NCBI GenBank assembly: GCA_001189495.1
Contig: CP012068.1
Location: 1,426,001 to 1,490,000 of the forward strand
Source of the DNA: Eubacterium sulci ATCC 35585
GTDB taxonomy: Bacteria > Bacillota > Clostridia > Peptostreptococcales > Anaerovoracaceae
DNA: 64,000 nt
Direction: 5' to 3'
Shown: in pieces, positions 1 through 8,943 of the stretch
Layout: every line of letters begins with the position of its first letter
Numbering within the stretch: the stretch's first letter is position 1
Program-made: the position numbers and the translations under genes
The notes under the pieces: generated by a model
Seen by the model: only the letters and a program-made list of their open reading frames with translations
What the model was told of the DNA's origin: nothing
Databases searched by the model: none

Positions 1-1035
1 GTTTTCTTCTGCGAAGCCTCTATATTCTTTTAACGACTGAGTACCAAGCTCAATTCTGTCCATTAGAAAAACCACTTTATCAGCGTCTTTAGAACTTGCA
101 ATTAGTTGCGCTGACTTAAAGCTTGTCATAGTTTTTCCAGATCCCGTTGTATGCCAAATATATCCACCGAGTTGGTTTTTATCATCCCACTGAATCTTAG
201 AAACCTTATCGGATATTGCATTCGCAGCATAGTATTGATAACTACGTAAAACCTTTAATACTCCATCCGCATTATCTGCTACTGTGTAAAAACCTATTAG
301 TTGATGTGCCATTGGAATAGATAGTAAAGTTGAAGCTATGACATTCCAATCATTAATAGGCTCATTGTTAAAATCCGCCCAGTGGAAATAGAAATCTGAG
401 TTGAATTTATTCTCGGGTCCTGGATTTGCAAAGTACTTGGTCTCATTTGGTTCCATTGCAACAAAAATCTGTACTAAAGAAAATAATCCAGTAAATACAC
501 CTTCATACGAATATTTTTCTATTTGATTAGTCGCCTGTGAAACTGGTATACCTGACCTTTTTAACTCTATGTGAACAACTGGCATACCATTGATCAAAAG
601 CATCAAATCCCCTCTACGATCATTTAGCACTTTTGATTTAGCATTAAAAACAGGCTGACGCGCAATCTGATAGCGACTTTCTCCAGCAGCAATTTCACGC
701 CTGTTATATATTTTAAGGCTTACTTCCTTACCTAGGTGATTTACATCATCTGGATTATCTCTTTTAATAGAAACGCTACCACCATTAATGAACCCACTAA
801 GCCTAAGTGGAGTTCTTAAAGAAATAACTTGATCTAAAACTTGCTTCATTTCGCTATCAGTTAAAGGATAATCATTTAACCTATCTATGCCTCTGTTGTT
901 TTCATATAGGATGTTAGCCCAATTTCTTAGCAAATCATCTTCCGTTGGATTTTTCAGTATAGTATTCTCCCAACCATGCTCTACTAAAACTTTAATCAGA
1001 GCCTCTTCAAAGTCAGCTTCTTTACTAAATATCAT
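1..1035 (-). CDS. hsdR: Type I restriction enzyme R subunit, 5' part only
   Basis: The translocase/endonuclease subunit of a type I restriction system; it cuts unmodified DNA after ATP-driven translocation together with HsdM and HsdS. Reading from ATG at 1035, 345 codons are open to the left edge, so the C-terminal part lies outside the window. The N-terminus (MIFSKEADFEEALIKVL) is typical of the family. A nuclease-type motif, GDLMLLINGMPVVHIELKR, lies near residues 145-165, giving the D...ExK pattern of PD-(D/E)xK enzymes. The helicase Walker A, TTGSGKT, is near residue 295. A GGAGG site lies just before the ATG, 18 bp after the hsdS stop, so it is the third gene of an hsdMSR operon. The family assignment is very secure; intactness downstream cannot be seen. 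Confidence 0.95.
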   Translation of the reverse strand, partial: MIFSKEADFEEALIKVLVEHGWENTILKNPTEDDLLRNWANILYENNRGIDRLNDYPLTDSEMKQVLDQVISLRTPLRLSGFINGGSVSIKRDNPDDVNHLGKEVSLKIYNRREIAAGESRYQIARQPVFNAKSKVLNDRRGDLMLLINGMPVVHIELKRSGIPVSQATNQIEKYSYEGVFTGLFSLVQIFVAMEPNETKYFANPGPENKFNSDFYFHWADFNNEPINDWNVIASTLLSIPMAHQLIGFYTVADNADGVLKVLRSYQYYAANAISDKVSKIQWDDKNQLGGYIWHTTGSGKTMTSFKSAQLIASSKDADKVVFLMDRIELGTQSLKEYRGFAEEN

Positions 1036-1053
1036 CGGTTTTCCTCCGCAAAA

Positions 1054-2250
1054 TTATACAAACATGTTATCCAACATGGATTTTTTTATATTTTTTAATT
1101 TATCTAGCTTACGCTGATGAAGAGTGATAAGGTTGTCAAGGTTGCGGAAATATGTTCCGATTACCTTCTGTTCATTTAATTTTGGTATCCAAGTTTCGAG
1201 TCCTGAGAACTCTGTACGATTTATAATCTGCATTGTTCCAGCTGCTGCCGACTTCCTCATTTGAGCAGACCATATCTCACTTTCTATCAAAAGAAAATAA
1301 GGCTCATATTTATTTTCGTTTGGCGTCAATCCATTAATCTGCTGATTGAAACTGCCCGTATTTCCAAGCATTGTGTTCTTTCCGATACTCGCAATGCATG
1401 TTACGAGTATGGTATTTTTCGGAACAACACGTCCAACCTGTTGACCTAATTCGCTCAACTTTCTTGCACTTTTAAATGTTATGTTCTCGCTTATATCCGT
1501 CGGAGTAACCCATATGATTCCATCATCTGAATAGTAGTCGGGAATAGATGTTGATGGTGTGCTACCAGTCGTAATTGTTCCTATATCCCCCAGCTTACGC
1601 TGTTCCCAAGCATCAGTAAATCCCTTAAATCTTATTTCAGGAACAACTTCACCATCTTTAGGGAACATTTTATCAAGCATAGATTTTTTTACATTTTTCA
1701 ATCGTTCTAACTTACGCTGATGAAGAGTGATAAGGTTGTCGAAGCGCTTAATATACATTCCAATTGCTTTTTGTTCATCATAACTTGTAAAAGGAATTTT
1801 TACTGTTTTCATTCCCTCTACATCAACACTACGACCATCTCGGATTCCATATACATGAGGTTTTAAGTCAATATCGATAAATTTTTTTGAACGAAAATAC
1901 GAATAATAAAATCTTGAATCTGTATTTTCACCATGAAATGTATGGTAAGCAGGACTTATTATTCCAATGTTTGTTGCCATTTCCAAACCACCTTCAAAGG
2001 AACGAAGATGGACGATAAAATCCCCTTCATTTACCATCTTATAATTAGATAAATTTGCTTTGTCATATAACAAACTGCGTTCAGATTCATCTCTTCGTAT
2101 TGTGCCACAACCTTGAATAATCATAAGAGCGGGTAACTCCTCGTGGTTCTTCACAGAGTATTCTTCGAATATCTCTCCCAACTTACGCTGTTCCCAAGCA
2201 TCTGTAAAACCTTTGAATCTCAACTTAGGAGTTTTTCTGTTTTCTGTCAT
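1054..2250 (-). CDS. hsdS: Type I restriction-modification specificity subunit
   Basis: HsdS gives a type I system its DNA target through two target-recognition domains (TRDs) separated by conserved helices. Both halves are visible. RFKGFTDAWEQRKLG occurs near residue 10 and again near residue 210. The helical spacer with DNLITLHQRKL and KKSMLD occurs in the middle and at the C-terminus. The two TRDs between them are unlike each other, as expected for a bipartite target. I place the start at ATG 2250, one base after the hsdM stop, with GGGGG upstream as ribosome site; the longer frame would need a TTG at 2265 inside hsdM. The protein is about 398 residues, a normal full length. The internal direct repeats could support domain swapping with another hsdS. 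Confidence 0.96.
   Translation of the reverse strand: MTENRKTPKLRFKGFTDAWEQRKLGEIFEEYSVKNHEELPALMIIQGCGTIRRDESERSLLYDKANLSNYKMVNEGDFIVHLRSFEGGLEMATNIGIISPAYHTFHGENTDSRFYYSYFRSKKFIDIDLKPHVYGIRDGRSVDVEGMKTVKIPFTSYDEQKAIGMYIKRFDNLITLHQRKLERLKNVKKSMLDKMFPKDGEVVPEIRFKGFTDAWEQRKLGDIGTITTGSTPSTSIPDYYSDDGIIWVTPTDISENITFKSARKLSELGQQVGRVVPKNTILVTCIASIGKNTMLGNTGSFNQQINGLTPNENKYEPYFLLIESEIWSAQMRKSAAAGTMQIINRTEFSGLETWIPKLNEQKVIGTYFRNLDNLITLHQRKLDKLKNIKKSMLDNMFV
1108..1740. repeat. 30-bp direct repeats inside hsdS (spacer helices)
   Basis: Identical 30-bp copies at 1108-1137 and 1711-1740 encode the DNLITLHQRKL part of the two conserved helices of HsdS. The sequence around them is also similar. Such identical tracts allow recombination that swaps target-recognition domains. 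Confidence 0.9.
1594..2202. repeat. 21-bp direct repeats inside hsdS (TRD entry)
   Basis: Identical 21-bp copies at 1594-1614 and 2182-2202 encode the DAWEQRK segment that precedes each target-recognition domain. With the spacer repeats they bracket each TRD with homologous DNA. Confidence 0.9.
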
Positions 2251-2251
2251 A

Positions 2252-4807
2252 TTAATTACCCCCAAGTAGTTTCTTTAGCTCCTTAAGTCCAAGAAGATCC
2301 TCCTCAGAACCCTCTATATCATCAAGCATATCTCTTAGAGCTTTTTCAGTTTCGGCGATTTCCTTTTCAACATCTGAGAATGTTAACTCATATTTTTTCA
2401 CGAGGGATTCCATCTTTGATGATAGGCTTTCAATAATTCTATTTGGTATTACATCTAGCCCTTTAACTATTGGAGTAATCCACTTATCCTTTAGTAGCTC
2501 AATTACCTCTGTGTCTGTTAGCTCTTCTATTCTTTTCTTTGTCTCATTTTCTAGTTCGGCATTAAGAGTTTTGATTTCCTTCTTCAGCTTCTTTTCTTCG
2601 TCGATTATATCTACAACTTTCTTAAGCTTTGCTAAGGTTTCCTCCTCTAATTCCTTGTTCTTTGATGCCTTTATTACCTCTGAATTTACAAAGGCGTCCC
2701 TATCCTCAGTGATGAAATCCATTTCTTTTTCATCTTCGTTAAACTCTTCTAGTAGCTCTTCGTACAGTGATTTTATATCCAAAAGACGATTTTCTTTATC
2801 GCTTAAAGCTTTCTTCTCAGCATAAAGAATTTTATCCTGCACCAAAGAAAATGGAATTACATGACCAGCCCAACCATCCTGAACCTCAACATCTTTTCCG
2901 TCTTTCTTCTTTGATACTATATTAGGATCAACCTTTTTGGTAGCTTCAAAGCCCTCTGTCTGTATTATTTCTAAATCGACACTAACAGTACTCCATTCAT
3001 CACTAAAGAGCTGGTATGCTTCATATGCATTTACAAGAGGTTTATCCTTAATTCTCCTAAAGATCTCATCGCCTATCAGTATTTCTGCCATTGAAATATT
3101 GATACTTTCGATATTTTTAATCAAGATATTCTCAAGGGCTTCATCAAATCCGTTAAAGGCATTCTTGTACTCTTCTATAAAGGCTCTCACATCTTTGTTA
3201 TTTTTAATGGTCTCCTTAACATCATCTGTATTTAGACCATAATACGAGCTTCCTGTTTTGGAATATAGGTCATCTCTTAGAGTTGGAAAAGCATTCCAAT
3301 ACTCATTGTAATCGCTTAGTTCATTTTCTGGGATTCCACCAAACATTAGCGCATAGATATCCCAGCTCTCTGCTTTTTCTGATGAATCAACATAGCGAGG
3401 TATGTTCAAATTATAATCATTTTGTCTGATTTCATCTCTAGATACTACTTTGCTGTATTTATCGATTGACAACCTGTTTTTAAATGTATCGACAATCTTT
3501 TTAATATCAGAGTCACGCAACTTGTTGTTCTTGCCTTCTTTTATAAATCCTTTTGATGCATCAATTATCAAAACATCGTCATTCGTTCTTTTTTGCTTCA
3601 AAACCATAACAATGGTTGGTATTCCTGTACCGAAGAAGATGTTAGAAGGTAAGCCAATAATAGCATCAATTTTGTTATTCTCTATGAGGTTCTTTCTGAT
3701 TTCACCTTCTTCTCCACCTCTGAAAAGCACTCCGTGTGGAAGTACAATATTCATGATTCCGTCCGGTTTTAGATGATATAGGTCATGTAGCAAAAAAGCA
3801 TAATCAGCTTTGCTCTTTGGTGCGATTCCGTATCCTGCATATCTAGGATCCATTTCTTTCCCTGATGGGTTCCAGTTCTGTGAATATGGAGGGTTTGAAA
3901 CAACTGCATCAACATAGAGAGGATCATAGCTTGCTATTGGGTCAGCATCATCAAAATATGGCCAATCATCCTCTAGTGTATCTCCATTTCTAGCGTATAT
4001 ATTACTTGGTATAATTCCACGCATAACGAGGTTCATTCTAGTCAAATTATATGTATTCTCTTTGAGCTCCTGAGCATAGTACTTTATGCCGTTTGAGTTA
4101 TCCATATACTTTGATAAACTCTTACCTATATTTATGAGCAACGAGCCCGATCCACTAGTAGGGTCGTATATTTCAATCTTATCTCTATCCTTTAAATGCT
4201 CTGCAACTATCTCAGACATGAGGACTGAAACTTCGTGAGGTGTATAAAACTCGCCAGCCTTTTTCCCTGCATTTGCAGCGAAATTACTTATAAGATATTC
4301 GTAAACAAAACCTAGAACGTCATAATCCTGTTTACCATCCATAGGTATGTCTTTGATCAAGTAAATCAAATCACTTACAGCCTTTGTCTGTGACTTGGAG
4401 CTGTCTCCTAGCTTGCTAAGTCCACTTTGCAGGGTATCAAATATTTTGTTGAAGACTTTCTTATGTGATTCACTAATCAGTCTTGTAAATGCTGACAATG
4501 CAGTTCTAACATTATCAACATCAAAATCGCTTCCCATCTCAAGCCAAGTCGAGAAAAGATTTTCATATGATATAAAATAGCCTATGCTTGTCTGAATATC
4601 CTTAACTGCATCCTCATCTTCTTCTGTTAGCTCTCTTATATCAGCATCTTCATAGTCGTTTTCCTTTAGATACTTCAACTCCTTGTCAGAGAGAAACTTA
4701 TAAAAAATAAATCCTAAAATGTAATCCTTGTACTCGTTTGCTTCGATTTTAGAACGCATTTTGTTTGCTGATTCCCAAATCTTTGATGCTAGCTGTTGCT
4801 TATTCAT
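2252..4807 (-). CDS. hsdM: Type I restriction-modification DNA methyltransferase subunit
   Basis: N6-adenine methyltransferase subunit of the type I system; with HsdS it protects host DNA. The HsdM N-terminal helical domain (MNKQQLASKIWESANKMR) occupies roughly residues 1-140. The AdoMet-binding motif DPTSGSGSLL is near residue 217, and the catalytic NPPY motif (VVSNPPYSQNW) near residue 307. At 851 residues it is far longer than the roughly 530-residue E. coli protein. The extra C-terminal part is charged, helical and partly coiled coil (for example EEKKLKKEIKTLNAEL), similar to the long HsdM class found in Firmicutes. The start at 4807 has GAGG upstream. It is the first gene of the operon. 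The function is clear; the role of the long tail is not known to me. Confidence 0.95.
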   Translation of the reverse strand: MNKQQLASKIWESANKMRSKIEANEYKDYILGFIFYKFLSDKELKYLKENDYEDADIRELTEEDEDAVKDIQTSIGYFISYENLFSTWLEMGSDFDVDNVRTALSAFTRLISESHKKVFNKIFDTLQSGLSKLGDSSKSQTKAVSDLIYLIKDIPMDGKQDYDVLGFVYEYLISNFAANAGKKAGEFYTPHEVSVLMSEIVAEHLKDRDKIEIYDPTSGSGSLLINIGKSLSKYMDNSNGIKYYAQELKENTYNLTRMNLVMRGIIPSNIYARNGDTLEDDWPYFDDADPIASYDPLYVDAVVSNPPYSQNWNPSGKEMDPRYAGYGIAPKSKADYAFLLHDLYHLKPDGIMNIVLPHGVLFRGGEEGEIRKNLIENNKIDAIIGLPSNIFFGTGIPTIVMVLKQKRTNDDVLIIDASKGFIKEGKNNKLRDSDIKKIVDTFKNRLSIDKYSKVVSRDEIRQNDYNLNIPRYVDSSEKAESWDIYALMFGGIPENELSDYNEYWNAFPTLRDDLYSKTGSSYYGLNTDDVKETIKNNKDVRAFIEEYKNAFNGFDEALENILIKNIESINISMAEILIGDEIFRRIKDKPLVNAYEAYQLFSDEWSTVSVDLEIIQTEGFEATKKVDPNIVSKKKDGKDVEVQDGWAGHVIPFSLVQDKILYAEKKALSDKENRLLDIKSLYEELLEEFNEDEKEMDFITEDRDAFVNSEVIKASKNKELEEETLAKLKKVVDIIDEEKKLKKEIKTLNAELENETKKRIEELTDTEVIELLKDKWITPIVKGLDVIPNRIIESLSSKMESLVKKYELTFSDVEKEIAETEKALRDMLDDIEGSEEDLLGLKELKKLLGGN

Positions 4808-4919
4808 TAGACATCCTCACATATTCTTTGTAAACAATACCTCAATAACATGTTAAAAAACTTACTCTTTATCCCAGTGTTAATCTATCTACAATTATAT
4901 TCTATGCTGCTGTTTAAAA

Positions 4920-4957
4920 CAAGAAAAAGGCTCCTGCTATCTTAAGTAACAGGAGCC
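4920..4957 (-). terminator. Intrinsic terminator after the XRE regulator
   Basis: On the minus strand an 8-bp arm GGCTCCTG pairs with CAGGAGCC across a 13-base loop and is followed by TTTTTC. It lies 100 bp past the regulator stop at 5059 and before hsdM. A near copy of the hairpin lies at 6069-6096. Confidence 0.8.
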
Positions 4958-5058
4958 ATGGTCTATATTCACTTTTAATTATAGAAAACCTCTTTCGCTG
5001 CAATTTTAAATTTAAATAGCGAAAAGGTCAAAATCATCATTACAGATTACATGTGACA

Positions 5059-5946
5059 TTACAGCATACTGTCTTCCATATGGCAAATAGATAATTCACT
5101 TTTTATTCCATTAAGTTCTATAACTAGTTTAGGCTCCTCAGAAACCTCCTTTATATTTAGCGTATCCTGCTTGCATAAAACTTTATTTAGTACTCCTTTT
5201 GTGACAAATCCAAATTCATCAGTAGATGCTATATATAGTTTAGATGTGGCTGAAAGCTGATTAATATCTAGCGCTCCCTCTACATTTTTAACATATAGTT
5301 TTGCGTCTTCATTTGTATCAATTTCGATATGGCTTTTTATATTTTCCAGGGTTATTTCTTTTGACTTCCCACCAAATTCGATATTATCAAGTTCAAGGTT
5401 TTTCAGTTCAAGTATATTTGTATTGCCATTCAAATCTACTTCACCCATATATAATTGTGGGATTAGAATTTTGATTGTTAGTTCGTTCTTTGCAACTGTT
5501 TCCGATAAATTTCCAACTCTTTTGATGTCAATGTCAATTTTTCTTTTGATGTCGTCAATCTTAGTTTTTAATTCATTTTGAATATCGGAAATTGTATCGG
5601 AAAGCAAAATCACCTTAACTTTTTCGCCTTCATATGCATAAAGCTTTAGCTTATTTGCCCCCATGAAGCTAATATCAAAGTCCTTTTTGCCGTCTATATC
5701 ATACTCTGTAACACTTTCATATAGATAGTCTTTTGCAAGTGTTTCATGCTCAATATCCCTGCCCATTAGTTCGTCTAAAGAAAGCTTGAATAAATCAGCA
5801 ATTGCTACTAGATTTTCAATATCTGGAACGCCTAGTCCTGTTTCCCACTTCGTGATAGCCTGCCTAGAGACCCCTATTTTTTCAGCCATCATTTCTTGTG
5901 ATAATTTTGCTTGTTTTCTAAGTTCTCTAATTCTCATTGATATCAT
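5059..5946 (-). CDS. XRE-family transcriptional regulator with C-terminal sensor-like domain
   Basis: The first 65 residues are a classic Cro/C1-type helix-turn-helix (RIRELRKQAKLSQEMMAEKI, then SRQAITKWETG). It is followed by about 220 residues of beta-rich sequence with repeated ELKN/LEN strands, resembling the adhesin-like DUF4097-type domain often fused to such regulators. The start is set at ATG 5946 because GGAGG precedes it at 8 bases; the longer frame has no such site. It is monocistronic, with terminators on both sides. A 12-bp perfect palindrome at 5989-6000 in its upstream region could be its own operator. The DNA-binding role is secure; the ligand and target genes are unknown. Confidence 0.85.
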   Translation of the reverse strand: MISMRIRELRKQAKLSQEMMAEKIGVSRQAITKWETGLGVPDIENLVAIADLFKLSLDELMGRDIEHETLAKDYLYESVTEYDIDGKKDFDISFMGANKLKLYAYEGEKVKVILLSDTISDIQNELKTKIDDIKRKIDIDIKRVGNLSETVAKNELTIKILIPQLYMGEVDLNGNTNILELKNLELDNIEFGGKSKEITLENIKSHIEIDTNEDAKLYVKNVEGALDINQLSATSKLYIASTDEFGFVTKGVLNKVLCKQDTLNIKEVSEEPKLVIELNGIKSELSICHMEDSML

Positions 5947-5988
5947 AAATTTATCCTCCATTTTCGTTTTACATGCACATACCATAGC

Positions 5989-6000
5989 AAATAGCTATTT
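5989..6000. promoter_or_regulatory. 12-bp palindrome upstream of the XRE gene
   Basis: AAATAGCTATTT is a perfect palindrome 43 bp before the regulator start. A dimeric helix-turn-helix protein could bind here, which would make it an autoregulatory operator. The sequence is seen; the function is inference. Confidence 0.4.
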
Positions 6001-6068
6001 CCAAAACAAGCAATCTTTCTTCACATTTTAAATAAAATCGCTACTTTTCGTAGCATTTAAATCAAATA

Positions 6069-6096
6069 GCTCCTGCTATCTAAAGTAGCAGGAGCC
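6069..6096 (-). terminator. Hairpin after the beta-helix surface protein gene
   Basis: A 10-bp perfect stem (GCTCCTGCTA with TAGCAGGAGC, 7-base loop) lies 42 bp beyond the stop of the 6138 gene. The T-run is weak, TATTTGATTT on the minus strand. Its sequence is almost the same as the terminator at 4920-4957. Confidence 0.6.
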
Positions 6097-6137
6097 TTAA
6101 CGTTTATTTATTTACTTATATTTATTTAATTACTTAA

Positions 6138-8783
6138 CTACTGATATCTTCTTCTCTTGTTGTAAACAAGTACGAGTAGTCCAAGTGCACTTAGTCCAAA
6201 GAGTGCTGTCATGCCGCTTCCGAAGCCATCACCAGTATTTGGTGTAGGAGGCTTATCCTTCTTTGGTGTAGGATTCTTGGTATTTGTTATAGTCATCTTA
6301 CCATCCTGGTCAATTGCGCTATAGCTTACCTTGTAGTGCTTTGCGCCAATCTTGATAGCACCATTTGCCTCGCCAACCTCACGAACACTGTAAACATTGT
6401 CCTCTGTTGCACCAGCATCTCTAACCTCTAGGTTATCGAACTTGGTTCTCCAGTTATTAGCACCTTCTAGAACTCTGCTAGCTCCTAGAGGGTTTCCGTT
6501 CTTGTAAAGCTGAACTTCTACCTTTGATTCTCTGTCACCAACCCACTTCTTAGTAACCTCAATTTCTCTGAGCTTAACTTCTTCGTTAGTGATGACCTGA
6601 TCATAAGCGCCAGAAGCGTTCTTTGTAGCCTTGTAGCTAGCTCTTATCTGCTGAGCTCCAAATGTAGCATTTGCATCATTTGCCACCCAGTTTCCATCGG
6701 TATCCATCTCTCTTACGAAGTAGATATTAGGATTTGTTGTGTCCTGAGCATCGTTTACCATGTCGTACTTGAGTAGGTCTACGAACTTGAACTTCCAGTC
6801 GTTTGCACTACTCAAAGCAACCTGGTCAATCTGTGCATATGTATTAGCACCAGAAGTCATTAATTTGTCAACCTTTGCCTGGAAGATTTCGCTCTCGCTC
6901 ATTCCTGTTGTATCAAGCGCGCTTCCGTCTGCATTTGTTAGGGCAACTGCATCAAAGTTAGCTTTTGTTATTCTGAAGAGACCAACAGTAACTGATGTAA
7001 CGTGGTTAGTGTTGCTGTTTTCCCACTTCTTCGATACTGTCAAGTCAACCTTGTCGTAGTTAACTGGATCTCTACCAAATACTACTGCACCGTTTGATCC
7101 GATACCACCACCACGAGGCGCGGTGTTACCTGTAACGATAACCTTAGCTACGTTTCTTGCTGCAGCCTTACCCTCATCAGAAACAATCGCCTTAAGAGCA
7201 ATCTTCTCTGTTATTCCATCAAGAGTTCCTCTGTCAACAACTGGGCTAACAGTGTTTGGATATCTTGGGCTTCCGTCTGAGTTACCTAGGTAAGCTTCGT
7301 CAATCTTACCGTCTTCATACCAGTGTACAAGCCAGTTATCAAGACCATTGTTAGAAAGAATCAAAGTCTGTGTTGCTGGGTCCTGCTTATTGATTGATGC
7401 TACATCATCACCTGCTGAGCCTGTATCGTTGTTTTCTGCACCGTTACCTGCTTTGTTATCAAAGAATGATGCTCCGTTTGTAACAGCTGTTGTTGCACTT
7501 CCTGTAGGGCAGAGCCACATTCCTCCACCTATCTTAGTAGCAGTGTTACCTGTTACGAGAGTCTTACCCATCTGAAGCTTGTATGGCACGGAGGCAACAT
7601 AGATACCGCCACCTTGCTTACCAGCAGAGTTGTTTGTGAACTGGCCGCCATTGATGTAAACTTCCTTGGAAGCAACATAGATACCGCCACCAACTCCGTT
7701 CTCAGCATTCGGGTCTGTAATCTGATTTGTAACAGCTGTCATAGTAGCCTCATTACCTGTGATAAGACCATCATTGATTGTAACGCTCGCTGGGAAGAAG
7801 CCTCTCCAGCGTGCTTCACCAAATCTTCTTCCATCAGCTGAAGTTAGATAGTCAACTACACCAATACCACCACCGAACGGAGCCTTGTTGCCACTGATTG
7901 TACCACCATCCATGGTTAGCTTACCTGTACCGTTTACGGCTATACCGCCACCTAGTACTGCTGCTGTATTATTAGAGATAGTACCACCCTTTAGGTTCAG
8001 AGTACCTGTTGAATAGTAGTGTGCTGGATTACTGAAGTTATTCTGCATTGTGTAGTTTGTACTATATGTTCCAACTAGTATTCCACCATATTCTGCAGTA
8101 TTACCTGTGATGGTACCACCTGTCATCTCCATAGTAGAGCTTCCCTTGATACCTTCAACTCCAACAGCTGAGTTTAGACCACTGCTTCCGCCATGCTCTA
8201 GAGTGTTGTTTGAGATATCTCCTCCATTCATGAAAAATGAAGCGCCCTCTGTAATCTTAACAACATTCGTAAACTGGTTGCTCATGTAGTTATCATGAAT
8301 TGATCCACCGTTCATTGTAAGCACTGCATTAGGGCCCTTTGCCGTTACAATACCTACCATTGCACTGTTTGATCTCACATTCTTGATTTCTCCACCATTA
8401 ATTGTCAATTTTCCCTGGTTGTTAATTACAGCACTCTTATAGTTTGTGTCCTTAGCATTTCCATCAAGCTTGATATCCTGCCATGTAAGGCTACCGCCCT
8501 CTTTGATATCAAAGGCAATTGCACTTGATGTTCTTGTCAAAGTCACTCCGCCCTGCAGTGTAATGCTCTTACCTGCTGGCACTGTAACTGTCGCAGTTAG
8601 CTGCATGTCATTCGCTAATACTATTTCTGTCTCGCCTGAAGAGTTGTTAATCGCCTGCTGCAATTCCGCAACGCTTGTTACCGTCACGGTAGCTGCTTCA
8701 GATCTCACGCCAAAAAGGGTGAATGTTGATATAACAAGCACCAATGTCAGCAGGATTGAAACGCACGATTTTCTTTTGCTCAT
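6138..8783 (-). CDS. Sortase-anchored surface protein: beta-helix plus Cna-B repeats
   Basis: An 881-residue predicted wall-anchored protein. Residues 1-30 form a signal peptide (SILLTLVLVISTFTLFGV). Residues about 50-560 carry many turns of the type TMNGGSIHDN, TLNLKGGTISNNTA and LGGGIAV, the pattern of a right-handed parallel beta-helix as in pectate-lyase-like adhesins. Two Cna-B-type modules follow: VDLTVSKKWENSN near 580, and EVTKKWVGDRESKVEVQLYKNG near 745. The C-terminus is PPTPNTGDGFGSG, a hydrophobic stretch and NKRRRYQ, a cell-wall sorting signal with PNTGD in place of LPXTG. GAGG precedes ATG 8783. It is probably an adhesin or glycan-binding stalk; the ligand is unknown. No sortase gene lies in this window. 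Confidence 0.9.
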   Translation of the reverse strand: MSKRKSCVSILLTLVLVISTFTLFGVRSEAATVTVTSVAELQQAINNSSGETEIVLANDMQLTATVTVPAGKSITLQGGVTLTRTSSAIAFDIKEGGSLTWQDIKLDGNAKDTNYKSAVINNQGKLTINGGEIKNVRSNSAMVGIVTAKGPNAVLTMNGGSIHDNYMSNQFTNVVKITEGASFFMNGGDISNNTLEHGGSSGLNSAVGVEGIKGSSTMEMTGGTITGNTAEYGGILVGTYSTNYTMQNNFSNPAHYYSTGTLNLKGGTISNNTAAVLGGGIAVNGTGKLTMDGGTISGNKAPFGGGIGVVDYLTSADGRRFGEARWRGFFPASVTINDGLITGNEATMTAVTNQITDPNAENGVGGGIYVASKEVYINGGQFTNNSAGKQGGGIYVASVPYKLQMGKTLVTGNTATKIGGGMWLCPTGSATTAVTNGASFFDNKAGNGAENNDTGSAGDDVASINKQDPATQTLILSNNGLDNWLVHWYEDGKIDEAYLGNSDGSPRYPNTVSPVVDRGTLDGITEKIALKAIVSDEGKAAARNVAKVIVTGNTAPRGGGIGSNGAVVFGRDPVNYDKVDLTVSKKWENSNTNHVTSVTVGLFRITKANFDAVALTNADGSALDTTGMSESEIFQAKVDKLMTSGANTYAQIDQVALSSANDWKFKFVDLLKYDMVNDAQDTTNPNIYFVREMDTDGNWVANDANATFGAQQIRASYKATKNASGAYDQVITNEEVKLREIEVTKKWVGDRESKVEVQLYKNGNPLGASRVLEGANNWRTKFDNLEVRDAGATEDNVYSVREVGEANGAIKIGAKHYKVSYSAIDQDGKMTITNTKNPTPKKDKPPTPNTGDGFGSGMTALFGLSALGLLVLVYNKRRRYQ

Positions 8784-8911
8784 TTCTTAACCTCGCTTTT
8801 CTAAATAAATAATTGATTTTACAATCAAATTAATGCCTTTGCCTTATTATAACCTAAACCTTCAGCAAATTGTAAACTATTTATCATATTTTTATACAAA
8901 TTTTTATTAAT

Positions 8912-8937
8912 AAAAAGAGGACGTCAATTTCGTCCTC
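8912..8937 (-). terminator. Intrinsic terminator of the lipoprotein gene
   Basis: GAGGACG and CGTCCTC form a 7-bp stem with a 7-base loop. TTTTTATT follows on the minus strand, directly after the stop codon at 8944. Confidence 0.85.
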
Positions 8938-8943
8938 AAAATT

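Noticed and set aside
887-1117. Open frame on the plus strand across hsdR and hsdS
   Set aside because: It lies antisense to two clearly coding genes and the peptide has no recognisable features or ribosome site.
6760-8790. Several open frames on the plus strand inside the beta-helix gene
   Set aside because: They are mirror frames of a repetitive Gly/Asn/Thr-rich coding sequence; none has a ribosome site.
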